This document shows positions 25,653 through 41,388 of a stretch of 64,000 nt of DNA, piece by piece. Source of the stretch: Gymnothorax reevesii (lineage: Eukaryota > Chordata > Actinopteri > Anguilliformes > Muraenidae); contig CM056582.1 of the NCBI GenBank assembly GCA_029721435.1, positions 40,382,611 to 40,446,610 on the forward strand, in the 5' to 3' direction. The notes beneath the pieces are model-generated. The model was not told the DNA's origin. It worked only from the letters and a program-made list of their open reading frames with translations, and made no database searches. Position numbers and translations under genes: made by a program. Numbering within the stretch: the first letter of the stretch is position 1; each line of letters starts with the position of its first letter.

Positions 25653-26442
25653 TGTCATGGTTTTGGTTTTTGTTTTGTTTATGTTCAAGTTCATGGTTGA
25701 TGATTTTGTCTTTTATTTATTCTTTTTGGTTATTGTTATTCTCAGGTTTTAGCTCAGTCCATTCTCCAGCTCCATTGCACTTGTCTCCCCTGTCTTTTGA
25801 TCTAGTTGGTTTAGTCCGTCTTCCCAGTCTGTGTGCTCACATGCTTCGGGTGATTTAAATGATTTCTGGTGTTTAATATATTCCTTCAATCCTCGTTTAC
25901 TTCCTTTGCCTTAATACTCTGATTACTAACAAAACTAACATTTGTATTTTGTATCATAGTCTACTAATACAATAATCCATGTATATATATTACTAACTTA
26001 CTAACAAGCAATCTAGTTTTATCTGTAAAGTTGCACCGCTACTAATTAATACTAATTCCCTCTCAGCAATCGCCCTTTTCTAGTCTCCACCTCTTGCTCA
26101 GCTTTACCTGTCTCCCCCTGTGTTTCTGCGAGATCTCTCGCATGTGCTTAATTACTTTCCTGCATGCATTATCTGTGCACTTAAAACTCCTTGACCGGAG
26201 CTGTTTAAATGTCATAAGCTGTTTGTGTGATTCCTGTCCGTGTCTTGGCTTTCGCCAATTTTTGTGGTTCGGGTCTCCCTCATGTGATTCTCCCATTGTA
26301 ATTAGTCTGATCCAGCTCACCTGTTCCCTGCGTAGCATGCGACTTCCCTCCTGTCTATTTAAGATTCCTCACTGCAGTTCCGACTTTGTCAGAACGTTGA
26401 TCAATATTTCTTTGTGCAGAGCACCTTGTGTTTCACCTTGTG
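25653..26442 (+). mobile_element. LTR fragment of the long-LTR family, plus orientation
   Basis: It starts TGTCATGGTTTTGG and shares the GGGTGATTTAAATGATT block, the ACTAAC-rich stretch (25920-26050) and CTCAGCA-TCGCC with the LTRs at 15400 and 49125. It breaks off at the hairpin repeat beginning at 26443, so the 3' part is lost. Confidence 0.6.
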
Positions 26443-26631
26443 AAAATGAACGATGCACTGTCGATTTCGCTAAAGTCTTAGAGTTGCCAACTTGATGACT
26501 TTCTCGCTTAATCTGGCGACTTTCCAAATCGGGATTGTTTGTCCACTCAAGACGTATGTATACGTCTTGAGAAAGTCGTCAAGTAGGCAACTCTAAGACT
26601 AAAGCGAAATCGACAGTGCATCGTTCATTTT
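26443..26631. repeat. Near-perfect hairpin repeat, 189 bp
   Basis: The left arm 26443-26506 begins AAAATGAACGATGCACTGTC and the right arm (26568-26631) is its reverse complement with only a few mismatches over about 64 bp. The loop contains a second palindrome, CAAGACGTATGTATACGTCTTG. No TA or ATA duplication is evident. No coding potential. Confidence 0.8.
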
Positions 26632-27106
26632 CGGCAGGGTGACATGCTAAAATAAGCGAATTTACGAGAATGTGGATGTAACAGCTACGTCTTACAATTC
26701 ATTGTTAAACATCTGCATTAACAATAACGTCATATTTGGAAGTTTTACTTACCAACCGAAGGAGACACGCCTGATTCCGCTATCTCTGAAAGCAGCCTGG
26801 GCCAGTACGCGCAAGCGCAGTAAATGGCAAAGACGGATGCGAAAGATGATGTTGCAGTTTCATAGTCTTATGCTACGAGTCAACAGTTTATGTTGCGGTT
26901 TTTGCAGTTTCAGTAGCGGGGTATTATTTTTCTGTTGCTATTTCCGCGATTAATGTAGGCATTTCAAAGTTTTTGTGTGCTGAGGCTACGTTTTCTTTGG
27001 TAGGCCTGACTTTGCTACGCAAGGACGCAAGATGGACACCTTGCGTTGCTCAATGCGTTGCCTTGAGTTCGCGCTCGCGTACCTTGTGTTGAGTATGAAC
27101 CGGCCC
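26632..27106. other. Unassigned tract ending in a repeat terminus
   Basis: No gene is visible. The end (about 27010-27106) has repeated GCAAGG/GCGTTG motifs and GAGTATGAACCGGCCC, resembling the terminal region of a MITE, but its partner end was not found. Confidence 0.35.
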
Positions 27107-27342
27107 TAAGAGTAATAGTGTTATTGAGTAAGGGATTTATCTGGTTTTTTCCCCCTTTTCTTTTGTATTGTGTTTGAGCTCGCCTGTTGGCTACCACGGA
27201 CGGCGTCAGGTCCGTTGGTAGCGCGAGCCTTGTGATTTCTATTCGTTTTAGCCTCTCAGCATGCTGCTGGATTTTACTTTCATTTGTGACCACTGCGCTT
27301 GGCGTCTTAACGCCTACGCCATCACAGTACACTCCAGCCACA

Positions 27343-28238
27343 ATGGAGACGTCAGCGGTGGCTGAAATTAAGAAGGCAATTACCAGCCAACAAGAGATGT
27401 TGACTGGATTTGCTAATTTACTTTCTGTTTTTTGTAATCAGCGTTCTGAACTTGCTGAGAGGTTACAATTGCAGGAGACTGCTCTGCAGAATCAGCAGAG
27501 CGTCCTGTTAGATTTTTCGGAGATTATTAAATCTCGAACGTTACAAACTCCACAAAGAGTTGCAGAAGCACCATCCAAACATTTTCCCCGAGAACCTAAG
27601 TTACAGGTTCCCCAAAGATACAGTGGCGAGGCTGGAAAGTGTAAGGATTTCATTGCCCAGTGTGAAATTTTTTTTAAGGCTCAGCCGTCACGGTTTGTTA
27701 ATGAGGATTCTCGGGTTGCGTTTATACTATCCCTGTTGGCTGGCACAGCGCTCAATTGGGTCGGCCCACTAATTAGATCTAACTCACCGTTTGTAAATTC
27801 GGTAGAGGCCCTTGTTGAGGAGATGGTTTCGGTTTTCGATCAGGACATTTGTGGACAAGACGCTGCTACGCGTTTAATGCACTTAACACAGGGCAAAGAA
27901 AGCGTAGCTGAGTTTTCTATTGCTTTTCGCTCTCTGGCCACAGACAGGCTGGCCAGAGGCTCCTCTGATGACAGTATTTAGCCATGCCCTGGCGGAGGAG
28001 ATTAAGGACATAATGGTTACGTAATAACCCTGCTCGACTTTGGACTCCTTAGTTGGTACTGCTGTGCGAATTGACAATCGCATACGCGAACGCAGCCGGG
28101 AAAGATTAAATAAAGCTCCGCTGGCTGACAATGGGGACAAGATTGCTAGTGGCGAATGTGCATCTCCTATTTCACCCATAAGAGATTCTACTCCGGTGGA
28201 GCCCATGCACGTTGATGGTTCGTTTGACCGTAGATAGA
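27343..28238 (+). pseudogene. Gag, copy C (best preserved Gag of this family here)
   Basis: The frame is open from METSAVAEIKKAITSQQ at 27343 to 27981: a helical N-terminus (QRSELAERLQLQETALQN), then the Gag core RYSGEAGKCKDFIAQCEIFF, FVNEDSRVAFILSLLAGTAL and FDQDICGQDAATRLMHL. A frameshift near 27950 and stops near 28021 follow, and the remaining C-terminal part runs to about 28238 in another frame. Product role in the family: capsid/nucleocapsid precursor. Confidence 0.85.
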
Positions 28239-28239
28239 T

Positions 28240-28430
28240 AGATAGAATAGATTTACTATTGAGGCATTCGTAGACTCGGGCGCTGTTGATTGTTTCATGG
28301 ATTTTCAGTGGGCTAGGAGGCACTCCGTCCCTACTGTTGCACTTTCACAATCACGTTCTGTCAGAACTTTGCACGGTCGCCCGTTGGGAACGGGATTTAT
28401 AACCGAAGTTTCTGAACTTCATTAAAAATG
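28240..28430 (+). pseudogene. Aspartic protease remnant, copy C
   Basis: The translation FTIEAFVDSGAVDCFMDF retains the DSG active-site triplet that is mutated in copies A and A'. It continues WARRHSVPT and LHGRPLGTG before the frame is lost. A GATA microsatellite (28231-28246) has replaced the sequence between Gag and protease. Confidence 0.75.
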
Positions 28431-28744
28431 TTCATCTCTTTTGGTAGCCACTCTGAAGAGGTTTGATTTTCATGATCAGGTCCCCCACTTTCCCTATAGT
28501 TTTGGGTCATTCATAGTTACGGGAACATGAACCTTGAATCAACTGGGGGAGACAGATTAATCCAATCGTTCGTTGAGGTCCCAAGTGTAGAACTCATTGT
28601 AGAACTAATAATAATGGTCCTTTCGGACGTGAAGCCATGGGGCAGGCTGACGCCGAGAGCAGGTAGGAGGAGGTTATTGCTCCCTACCCTCCGAGACTGG
28701 AAAAAGGGGCAGAGGAGGGGTTGGAATGGGATCCTCATATGTTC

Positions 28745-28915
28745 ATGATTATTTGCAACAACAAAAAAAAAGTTTCTCAGTTTGAACATTAAACATCTTG
28801 TCTTTGCAGTGTATTCAATTGAATATAAGTTGAAAAGGATTTGCAAATCATTGTATTCTGTTTTTATCTACGATTTACATAACGTGCCAACTTCACTGGT
28901 TTTGGGTTTTGTACC
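28745..28915. repeat. Terminal fragment of a DNA transposon common in fish
   Basis: The stretch with AGTTTGAACATTAAACATCT, TTCAATTGAATATAAGTTG and GGATTTGCAAATCATTGTAT is a repeat I recognise from many teleost sequences as the end of a DNA transposon. The superfamily cannot be set from this fragment. Confidence 0.5.
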
Positions 28916-29212
28916 TTTATGGTCTATATGTTGAGTAGAATGTCGTCTACAAAAGTTTTATTGATACAATCTCAATATAACATACGTATATTTTCGTCAC
29001 AATATTCAATTTTTGATGTGTCTCAAACATGCTGAAGTAACCCCATACCCGGGGTTACTTTGTCAGATGGGTGGGGTAAAATTGTCATAGTTGGCTGAAC
29101 CTGAAAAAGACAGTCCAATATTCTTATTACAGAAATGGTGAGAACTGTTTTATTTTTACAATGAACTAACACAAGCTATGATTTATGCATAATCACCATC
29201 AGAGTAGCAGAT
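28916..29212. other. Unassigned tract
   Basis: Nothing recognisable. It may include the left end of the following hAT element, but no terminal repeat matching the right end at 31751 was seen. Confidence 0.35.
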
Positions 29213-31638
29213 ATGACATATGTAGGGGAGCACAATGCGTTTGTCCACGGGTTCTCTGATTGGAAACATTCTGAGAGGAGTGAGAGGCATGAATGGAGTG
29301 AGGAGCCTAGGGCTTGCATGTTAGCATTACACAGTCGCTCCAAAAACACAGGAAGAGTTGATTCTGATCTTGTCAAACAAGTTGATGCAGGGAGGCAATA
29401 CTGGTGGGAAGTTTTGAAAAGAGTTGTTGTAATTCAGTTTTTGGGGGAGAGGGGCCTTGCTTTCAGGGGAGATGATGCGCGGTTGGGATCACCTCACTAA
29501 TGGTAATAACTTCGGCATTGTCGAACTGTTGGCTAAATTTGACCCTTTTCTAGCTGACCATCTCCAAAGGTTTGGAGACCAGGGCAAAGGCTCTGTGTCC
29601 TACCTCTCATCCACAATCTGTGAGGAATTTATCCACTTAATGGGAGAAAGAACAAAAGAAGCAATTATCAGCGAGATTAAAGAGGCCAAATTCTTCTCTG
29701 TTATCGTTGACTCCACTCCAGACCTTGCTCATGTGGACCAACTCACTTTTATTTTCAGGTTTGTAAATAATGGTGGAGAAGTAGTTGAGCGTTTTCTGGC
29801 TTTTGAGCCTATTGAAAATCATAGTGGGAACAGTTTGGCTCAGTGTGTTGTTGCAATGGTGGAGAACCTGGGCCTAGACTTAACTGTCGAGGCCAGTCTT
29901 ATGACAATGCAAGTAATATGTCAGGAAAGGACAATGGAGTCCAAGCTCATCTGAAACAAATAAACTCATTGATGTGTTATGTCCCCCTGTGCAGCACATT
30001 CATTGAATTTAGTCGGTGTCAATGCTGTTGACAGTAGCCCAGAAGCTGGCCGTTTCTTTGACTTTCTGCAATCAAAGTACATATTTTGTGCCTCGTCAAC
30101 ACACAGGTGGGGAATGGTGTTCCGTGATACAGATGTGAAACTCACACTGAAATCTTTGTCAGGTGTCGCTGGAGTTCAAGAGCTGAAGCAACAAAGGCTC
30201 TTTGGAAATATTATGCATAATTGAGAGAGGCATTGAACAATATTTCCAAAGATTCACAGGAGAAACGTGAAACTAGAAGCGAGGCCTCTGCACTCTGTGG
30301 CGAGCTGGACACCGGAGAGATAGCTTTCATGGCACACTTGTGGGATACAATACTGCAGCGGTTCCAAGCCACGAGCCTGCAGTTGCAGAGACATGACATT
30401 GACATACACACAGCTACACAGCTTCTCCTTTCACTTTGGGACTTTGTGGCAGCAGAGAGAGACAATTTCGCCTTTTTTGAATTGTCAGCCGTAAATGTTA
30501 CCGATTTAGGCCCCCAAGACTACAGACATGACCTCAGCGCACGTAGAAGCACACGCAAATGTATGGCTGATGAAAGTGCAGAGCCAGGTGTTGAATTTAG
30601 TGGAAAATTTTCAGATTGAAACGTTCAATGTTCTAATTGACAAACTTGTGTCCTGTCTTAACCATCGGTTAACTGGATACTGTTATGGCCCCAATTTGTT
30701 ATTACATTTCCAACAACAGCAAGGGATGACAGACACAGTTTTAAAAACTTGAACACATTTAATTTTTAACAAAGACAATAACTAACAACTAACTAACCTA
30801 CAGACCAAGATTGAATAACAAAACAGAAATATTTACAGTCCCTTTTTGTTGGGGTGGCTTGGTGATGTCCTGGGTAAGGAAAAAAAATGCTCTAACACAG
30901 GCAAAAATCCACAAAAGAAACTTCACATGTCTTGAACAGAAATGACAGGTCTGGTCACATGTATCCTTCTCCTTGCAATTTCTCCTACTACTTTACTGTC
31001 TCAGTTCTACTCCTTATATACTCTTTTGCAGACCCCACCCACATTTAGACCTTTTTTTTTTTTTATTTTCGGGGAATTGCCCCAGACATGTCCAGGACAT
31101 GTCTAAACCTAGCTCCAGTCTGGGCTTAATAAAAAAAAAGGTAAATACTGCCATCTAGTGGCCTCTATTCACATTACAATACACACACTTGACCAATCTT
31201 TTTCATGTTCTTTTCATGCCTAATATGTCCAACAGTGAGCTCACTTTAAGGGCCGGATCTCTTGCTGCAGCATATCCCACTGATCTGACCATGAGCTTGG
31301 CAGATGAACTTGTTCAGTACGAATCATTCATTTCAGAAGAACAAAAATGACCAAATACAATGCTAAAGACCACGGTAAATTTGGATTTACAGTCCACTTT
31401 CCCAAATGTTTACATAGCACTCAGACTGTTTTTGACCCTGCCAATAACAAACTGTGAAGGGGAACGGTCATTCTCCGGACTGGCTCGAATTAAAAATGAG
31501 CTCAGGATGAAAATGTGCAAAAATCAGTTGAATTCACTCTCCCTTCAAGCAATAGAATCAGAGTTGGTTCGACAGCTCAACTTTGATGAGTTAGTGGACG
31601 ACTTTGCAAGAAGGAAGAGCAGAAATAAACCTTTGTAG
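29213..31638 (+). pseudogene. hAT transposase (ZMYM1-like type), broken and interrupted
   Basis: Successive frames encode a DUF4371-like region (29213-29954: FGIVELLAKFDPFLADHL, SSTICEEFIHLMGERTKEAI, FFSVIVDSTPDLAHVDQLT), the YDNASNMSG block near 29900-29930, AAHSLNLVGVNAVDSS near 29995, the region around WDTILQRFQATSLQLQ, and a C-terminal hAT dimerisation segment (31360-31638: LPITNCEGERSFSGLARIKN). Several frameshifts and stops separate them. A solo LTR (30681-31178) interrupts the gene. The layout matches hAT transposases related to host zinc finger MYM-type 1 proteins; no intact gene remains. Confidence 0.85.
30681..31178 (-). mobile_element. Solo LTR of the Gmr1-like element, minus orientation
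   Basis: The 498-bp insert reads TGTTATGGCCCCAATTTGTT to CACATTACA, the reverse complement of the LTRs at 54563 and 60086 with about ten percent divergence. It is flanked by ATAC on both sides (30677-30680 and 31179-31182), a 4-bp target duplication. No internal sequence is left, so recombination between two LTRs probably removed it. Confidence 0.9.
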
Positions 31639-31751
31639 AATCCTTACGTACGGTAGGTTGGCATGGGGGTGGGGGTTCGGAGTGTTCGGGGGGGGGGGGC
31701 CCTTTGCAAACACCTGGTCCCGGGGCCCAGACCCCCCATAATCCTGCCCTG
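31639..31751. other. Probable right end of the hAT element
   Basis: After the transposase stop comes a G-rich stretch and GGGGCCCAGACCCCCCATAA, ending CCTGCCCTG at 31751. Read in reverse this starts CAGGGCAGG, a hAT-style terminus. The left terminus was not found. Confidence 0.5.
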
Positions 31752-32209
31752 CCTATCGAATGGCCTATCAAACACTGGAGAAAGACATGTCTTTGAACAC
31801 TAACATGCTTAGTACCTCAGAAACAGGTAAATTCTCAAATATGAGACATACCCATATCTTTAATGCTAGAATGATGTAGTAAGACCTTTCCCAACGATAC
31901 TTACAAGACATTTGCCCACCGGCAACCAAAACAAAACATCTGATGCAATATGTGTGTTGTTTGGATGACTCTACAGACCCTTATGAATGAATACATGTAT
32001 TTTTTGAAAAAAAAAAAAAACATAATTATTATATGAAAATGACCTTTTCTTGGGATGAATTTTCTTCGCCATGACCTCAGGAAGGTAGATCAGGACGTCA
32101 ACAACATCATGTGCCAAAAAGGTCACAGAAACATTTTTTTTTTTCTTAAGAAAGTTTGTCTGCTCACATATCATTGATATATAAAACTTGTATCATGTTT
32201 AAAAATGTA
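31752..32209. other. Intergenic AT-rich tract
   Basis: No gene visible. It separates the hAT relic from the 3' end of the kinase gene. Confidence 0.4.
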
Positions 32210-32215
32210 TTTATT
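32210..32215 (-). promoter_or_regulatory. Candidate poly(A) signal of the kinase gene
   Basis: AATAAA on the minus strand lies about 240 bp after the kinase stop codon, a plausible 3' UTR length. Confidence 0.5.
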
Positions 32216-32453
32216 AGCGTAAAATGACAATAAAACAGTTTGGCAATTATAGATGCTGGTGAGCTATTCACAAATTTGTATTTTTATGCAGTCTCATGCT
32301 TGCACCAATACAGATAAACAATGCATCATTCAGAGTAATCAGCAATTTGTGCTGGGTGCTGGTTTCTAATGAAAAGCCTGTTCGTGCAACATGATTGATC
32401 GCTCCAGCAAAAGTTATGTTTTTTTTCCTCATAAATTGATAAATTGTTAATTT

Positions 32454-36964
<4,511 letters not shown>

Positions 36965-37879
36965 CTTAAGAAAGGAGGGAAGGAATAAAACAGTAGAATG
37001 AAAAATATTACTACTATTGGCTAGCTGACTCAGATGGCGTTAACCTACATTTCAATTCTGCAACAAGACTGAGAAAACATAAATTGAATGAAGTCCATTA
37101 ATACACCATAATCATTTCTATCCTACGTATTATCTACTCTCAGTTATAATTACACAACTAGTAATACATTCCCAGTAGTAACTAAACAGAGGTAACTAAG
37201 ATTCACCTCCACAGACTAATCTTTACATCTCCTCAATTCAGCCATTTAAAGCTTCAAGATCAGTTATTCCAGACGATAGGCTGTTTTGGACTTCATTATC
37301 TATACATTAATTAATATGCAGTGGCATGGGTAGAAACTGTGTTTTGGGTGGGCTTCAATAAATGTGGGGGGCAGATTCCTCCCAGCAAATATTGGCTTAC
37401 GGTATGCATTAGACGGAAAATTATAGAATGCTTTGATCAGGCGCACAACGAAAACTTCACTGTTTTCAATCATTTTCCTTGAGTACCCAGTTATCCAATT
37501 ACTAGAATGATTAATCAGCACTTAAACACACAACTGCTATCGTCATGCAATGTTGTAGCAATTAACTAGTAAATTTAATTCGGAAAACGCACTACCCATC
37601 CAAAAAGTTGCCAACTGCAGCATACTCATTAGTGCAATGTTTTAATTATAGGTTCTTGAGTATTTTCTTAATACTCCGTACTTATATATATTATTTTTTT
37701 TTTTTCTAACACACACACACAGACAAGTTTATATATGATGATATAACAAGTAAAATATCCATTCTTGTTTTGTGGAGTAAAAAAAACTATATGTTTTATA
37801 GTGATAGAAACGGTTGTCGAACATTTTTTTTTAAATCCAGAAAGTAGAGCACTCAGAGAGTGCAGCACCTCCGCCCAGG

Positions 37880-37905
37880 GCCCTAACCCTAACCCTAACC
37901 CCTAA
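37880..37905 (+). repeat. Short interstitial telomere-like repeat, split by a MITE
   Basis: CCCTAACCCTAACCCTAACC repeats run up to the MITE at 37906, and CCCT resumes after the duplicated TAA at 38615-38617. The pre-insertion array would have been about five units. The second copy is at 43696-43721. Confidence 0.75.
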
Positions 37906-38614
37906 AGGCCCATTCACACGAAGCGCGAATTTCCGTGCGGATTATTCGCGCGGATATATATAAGCTTATTTCATGGGTTTTAATGTAACCTTGCTGACCT
38001 AAGCGGAAGTTTCGTGCGGTTTAAGCTTCTGAGAAAATCCATCTGCGAAACTAGAAACTAAAAGTAAACTTTTAGCCAATGAAATGCTTTGTTTCTATTC
38101 ACGTTACAGCATTCAAACCTATTACTGCAAAGTCAGATAAACTAGATGCAAACTCAGTTCATAGCATAGTGCGGTGACAAGCAAAGGAGAGCGTCTCATC
38201 ATTATTGTTCTCGAGCATCTATGACCAGAGGCGGGATGATCACTTGAACAACGAGCTGGAAGACCAGCTCCGCGCATCAAAAAAACGCTGGGGATCACCG
38301 TCTGTCACGCAGTAGTAGACGTGAGGCTAAGACTGTCGTTCAGATACACACAAAAAATGTCACCGTCGCTGCTGCTGCTCTCATAGTCATATTTGATTAA
38401 AAATCCTGCGTATATTCCAGATTCGGGTGGGATTGGAGGTGCAAAATAAAAAATAAAAAAATCCTGCGTATTTGTTAGTCTGTTGTGCGAAATGGGAACG
38501 TAAGATCGCGGAATTTCGGACCGAGTCCGGTGTGCATGGTTTCACGCCGAATTTTCCTGCAGCGATCCGGAAAGCCGTGCCGCTTTTTCGCTTCGCCCCG
38601 GTCTGAATGGGCCT
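37906..38614. mobile_element. Harbinger-like MITE in unit 1
   Basis: The 709-bp element has terminal inverted repeats AGGCCCATTCA at both ends (left 37906, right ending 38614) with further inverted similarity (GCGAAGCG-type blocks), and is flanked by TAA on both sides (37903-37905, 38615-38617). A TAA/TTA duplication suits PIF/Harbinger. No transposase is encoded. Confidence 0.8.
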
Positions 38615-38617
38615 TAA

Positions 38618-38790
38618 CCCTGATCGCTCCCAAAATCTAACCAGTTGGTCCTTGTGTCATTTCTGACCTTCTCTGACAATTTCATCAAAATCTGTTCGTA
38701 ACTTTTCGCGTACAGTTGCTAACAGATCGACCGACAGACAAACCAATCAACGCCGGCAAAACATACACCTCCATGGCGCAGGCCAAATAT
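38618..38790. repeat. Fish interspersed repeat fragment
   Basis: TTTCATCAAAATCTGTTCGT, GCTAACAGATCGACCGACAG and AACGCCGGCAAAACATACAC form a block I recognise as a common teleost dispersed repeat. It is duplicated in unit 2 at +5816. Confidence 0.45.
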
Positions 38791-38919
38791 GAGGCCATTT
38801 TGGGAAATCAGCGGAAATGTTCCTTACAACACGCAGGGTTGTGTAATGAATACCCTGAACACACTAAATATGCCCATGCCCTTAAATCCTAACAATCCTG
38901 TAAAAACATATTTACTTAC

Positions 38920-38943
38920 CAGCAATCGATTGAAAAAGCTCAT
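38920..38943 (-). CDS. Candidate first coding exon of the kinase gene
   Basis: On the minus strand an ATG at 38943 opens MSFFNRLL, followed at once by a consensus donor CTG|GTAAGT (GT at 38919-38918). Eight codons end in phase 0, which matches the phase-0 acceptor at 36964, so the join would read NRLLCCYGPP in frame and give a 695-residue protein. A short exon encoding a hydrophobic-basic start followed by adjacent Cys is a common layout for membrane-anchored (palmitoylated) proteins. This is inference from splice signals and phase only; an intron of about 2.0 kb is implied. Confidence 0.45.
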
Positions 38944-39639
38944 CTTCAGTACTCAATCGCACATCCAATCGTAATCACACTTTGTTGTGTCTCCAGCGAA
39001 GCATCGGTTAGCTCTGATACACAGTAGCTAGTGCGTATCTGGTTATATGGGAGTTATAGTTATTTGCATCACAGAAGCAACCGAAGAATCCTAAAGCTTG
39101 CAACACTTGTGATGTCACAGTTTGTAATTCGTCATAATTCTTGTTGCATTTTTCGTCGCAGAATTTCCATAACAACGTGAGACGAATGTCAGGCGCCAAA
39201 AATTCTGACGGCTGAATGAACTGGAGTGCTGAAATTGAGGGCTGGATGCTTCATGTTAAAACCACAAACGCGTCATTATGGAGCTTACAAGTGACAGGAA
39301 AGACACGCACCCTGGTGGATTCAAGCTCTAGGATTGTCCAGTTGTTTAAGCGCCTGGTCCAGAACCAGAGGCACAGGCTGTGGCCTGTAGGCTACGGGAA
39401 TTTTACTCTTTACCCCCACATGCACTCCTGACACCATTCGGTGCTCATTTGCATTATCCCATCGACGCGCATAAACGACAATTGTAGGCCTATATACAAG
39501 CTGTTGCGTGCTGGAAAATGTAAACCAAGAAGGCCTACTTGTCACCTGAATTACCTTCATTCGCTGAAGAGTTCTGAAATGCCGCTCTCGCTGGAAAAAG
39601 TTACGTCGCTGACTGCCAGTGCAAAGACCTAATTATAAT

Positions 39640-39790
39640 AAAATTATTTTTTCTGAACTGAATTTAGCCCATTTGTCGCTGTTAGATCGCATAGGGGGAG
39701 AAAAGCCGTGTCTCCAATTGCCACTTGATTATTCTTAAATTGGAAAACGTGTTAATAAAGGAAAACCATTAAGAACAAGCAAGCATTAAG
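39640..39790. repeat. Diverged internal repeat of the unit (pairs with 42495-42640)
   Basis: TTTTTCTGAACTGAATTTA, GCCGTGTCTCCAATTGCCA and AAATTGGAAAACGTGTTAAT at 39640-39770 align with TTTTTCTGATCTGAATTTAT, CGATTGCCAGAAGATTATTG and AAATTGGAAAACGAGTTAAT at 42497-42610. Similarity is roughly 70 percent by eye, so this is an old dispersed repeat present twice in each unit. Confidence 0.6.
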
Positions 39791-41340
39791 CATTAAGCAT
39801 TAAAAACAAGCAATTGATGCCAATAAAGGGGTTGGTTTTTGCTCAGGCAATTGAATAGGCGATCGCTGGCCCTGCCTAAAGCTACTCATTTTAATTAATG
39901 TATTAATTTATTATGCCCGTACATCTTACAACGCCACTATCTCAGGTTTTGTGCATCATGACTGTTTATTTCACTATATGTCGTTGTGAAGAATAAAAAA
40001 ACAAAACAGCAACGGGACGGGAAGGAGAATACGACTGACGTCATGCTCCCAAGGAAATCCCTCCGCCCCGCTGCCCCCATCCACTCACACACCTTTTTTG
40101 GACATTTCATTCATAAAAAAACAAGAGCTTTGGTTACAGGAAGTAGCATTCCTTAGTCTCGTTGGTCTTTCTTTTCACAGACAACACATAACAGACAGAC
40201 TATCGACCCCACGTGTGTCTACTAAGTCGAGACCAACACGGTGTCACAACAGGTGGTCAGATAGTAACGAGATTACGACTGAATATTTAATGAGTTTATT
40301 CTTGTTTTTATTCATGTCTTTTTATTTTACAATTCCGGCGAGCAGACCGGAAGACCCATTGCTCAATTTTTTTTCGTCTGAGGTTTTCTTTGAATTGGCC
40401 TATGTAGGCTAGCCTACTTAATATTTCCCAACACAAAAACATGAAAGTGTCCTTGACAGATAAAAATACCAAAGCTTAATGTTAAGGCCATTCCATTAAA
40501 TCATTTCTCTCAGGAAAATAAATGTTTCTGTCAGGTTTTGATAGCGGAAGAAAGGAGATGAGGTATGTCCGACTACTAGCTATTTTACAGAATATATCAA
40601 ATTTCTGCACAGCCGAAGTAGTAATTGTATTGTATCTAGATCTGTGTTAGGAAAAAGTAAAGATGTTGCTTTATTTCTGCTTCACTGAATGATATTAGGC
40701 TACTAACCTGACAAGAAATTAGGTCTTGCCGGGGCAACGTGTGCCTGCTTGACATAGTCAAGTGTGTCGGTGAGATTTATTGTGGAGATCAGTAGCTAAT
40801 CGACAAGACATCGGGGAGATATTGGCATTAGAACGACGGCCGACCATGAGCCAACGTTAACCCGACATTTGACCTATGCAGCTCAGCTCAATCCCACTAG
40901 AGCTAGGAAAGCACTCAGACGCCTCGCTCTCCCATTGACCTGACACTGGAACAGGCTACAGCTGATTTCAGCTGCATCGCTGGAAACGGAGCGAGACGTC
41001 TGAATGCTTTTTGCCGCTCTAGCAGGATCCCACCGTTATATGGTCTTATTTTTTAGGCTACATCTAAATCTTAGCCTTTGTTTATGCTTCACCAATGAAG
41101 AGACTATGGTTCAATGTCAGACAACTTTCTTTTATTTAAATTAAAATAAAATCAGGAACAGAAAGTTATTGACAATGGCTTATGATGCTTGCACGCCTCG
41201 CCTCAGCCGCAAACCATTCCTGTCCCAGCTCAGCTCTGACTCTGAGATGGTGAACCAGTCTGAGGGCAAAAATGGTGTGATGAACTGATCTGTGTGAGCT
41301 CTAATGGGTAGCATTTTGATATAGCCTATATCATTATTCT

Positions 41341-41388
41341 CTTCTTTCTCTCTCTCTCTCACTCTCTCTCTCTCTCTCTCTCTCTCTC
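41341..41388. repeat. (CT)n microsatellite, present only in unit 1
   Basis: About 48 bp of CT repeat with one interruption. It lies within the 517-bp block (40945-41461) that is missing from unit 2. Confidence 0.9.

Larger units (their letters stand above)
27107..28745 (+). mobile_element. Chromovirus-type gypsy element, copy C (5' part)
   Basis: Leader sequence from about 27107 (TTCCCCCTTTTCTTTTG-like block, GAGCTCGCCT, GGCGTC repeats) matches 5030-5250 of copy A. Gag and protease follow. From about 28440 the sequence decays (blocks equivalent to 6490-6780 are still visible to 28740) and then stops. There is no pol beyond that point and no 3' LTR. Confidence 0.8.

Noticed and set aside
37880..37905. 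Chromosome end
   Set aside because: Only a few CCCTAA units, flanked on both sides by ordinary sequence and present in both tandem units; it is interstitial.
39008..39199. Minus-strand 63-codon frame in unit 1 (also 44824-45015)
   Set aside because: It is upstream of and on the same strand as the kinase but has no domain, no clear splice sites, and is conserved only because the units are near-identical copies.
40098..40412. 104-codon plus frame in unit 1 (also 45914-46228)
   Set aside because: No family resemblance and no promoter or splice evidence. Its repetition comes from the duplication.
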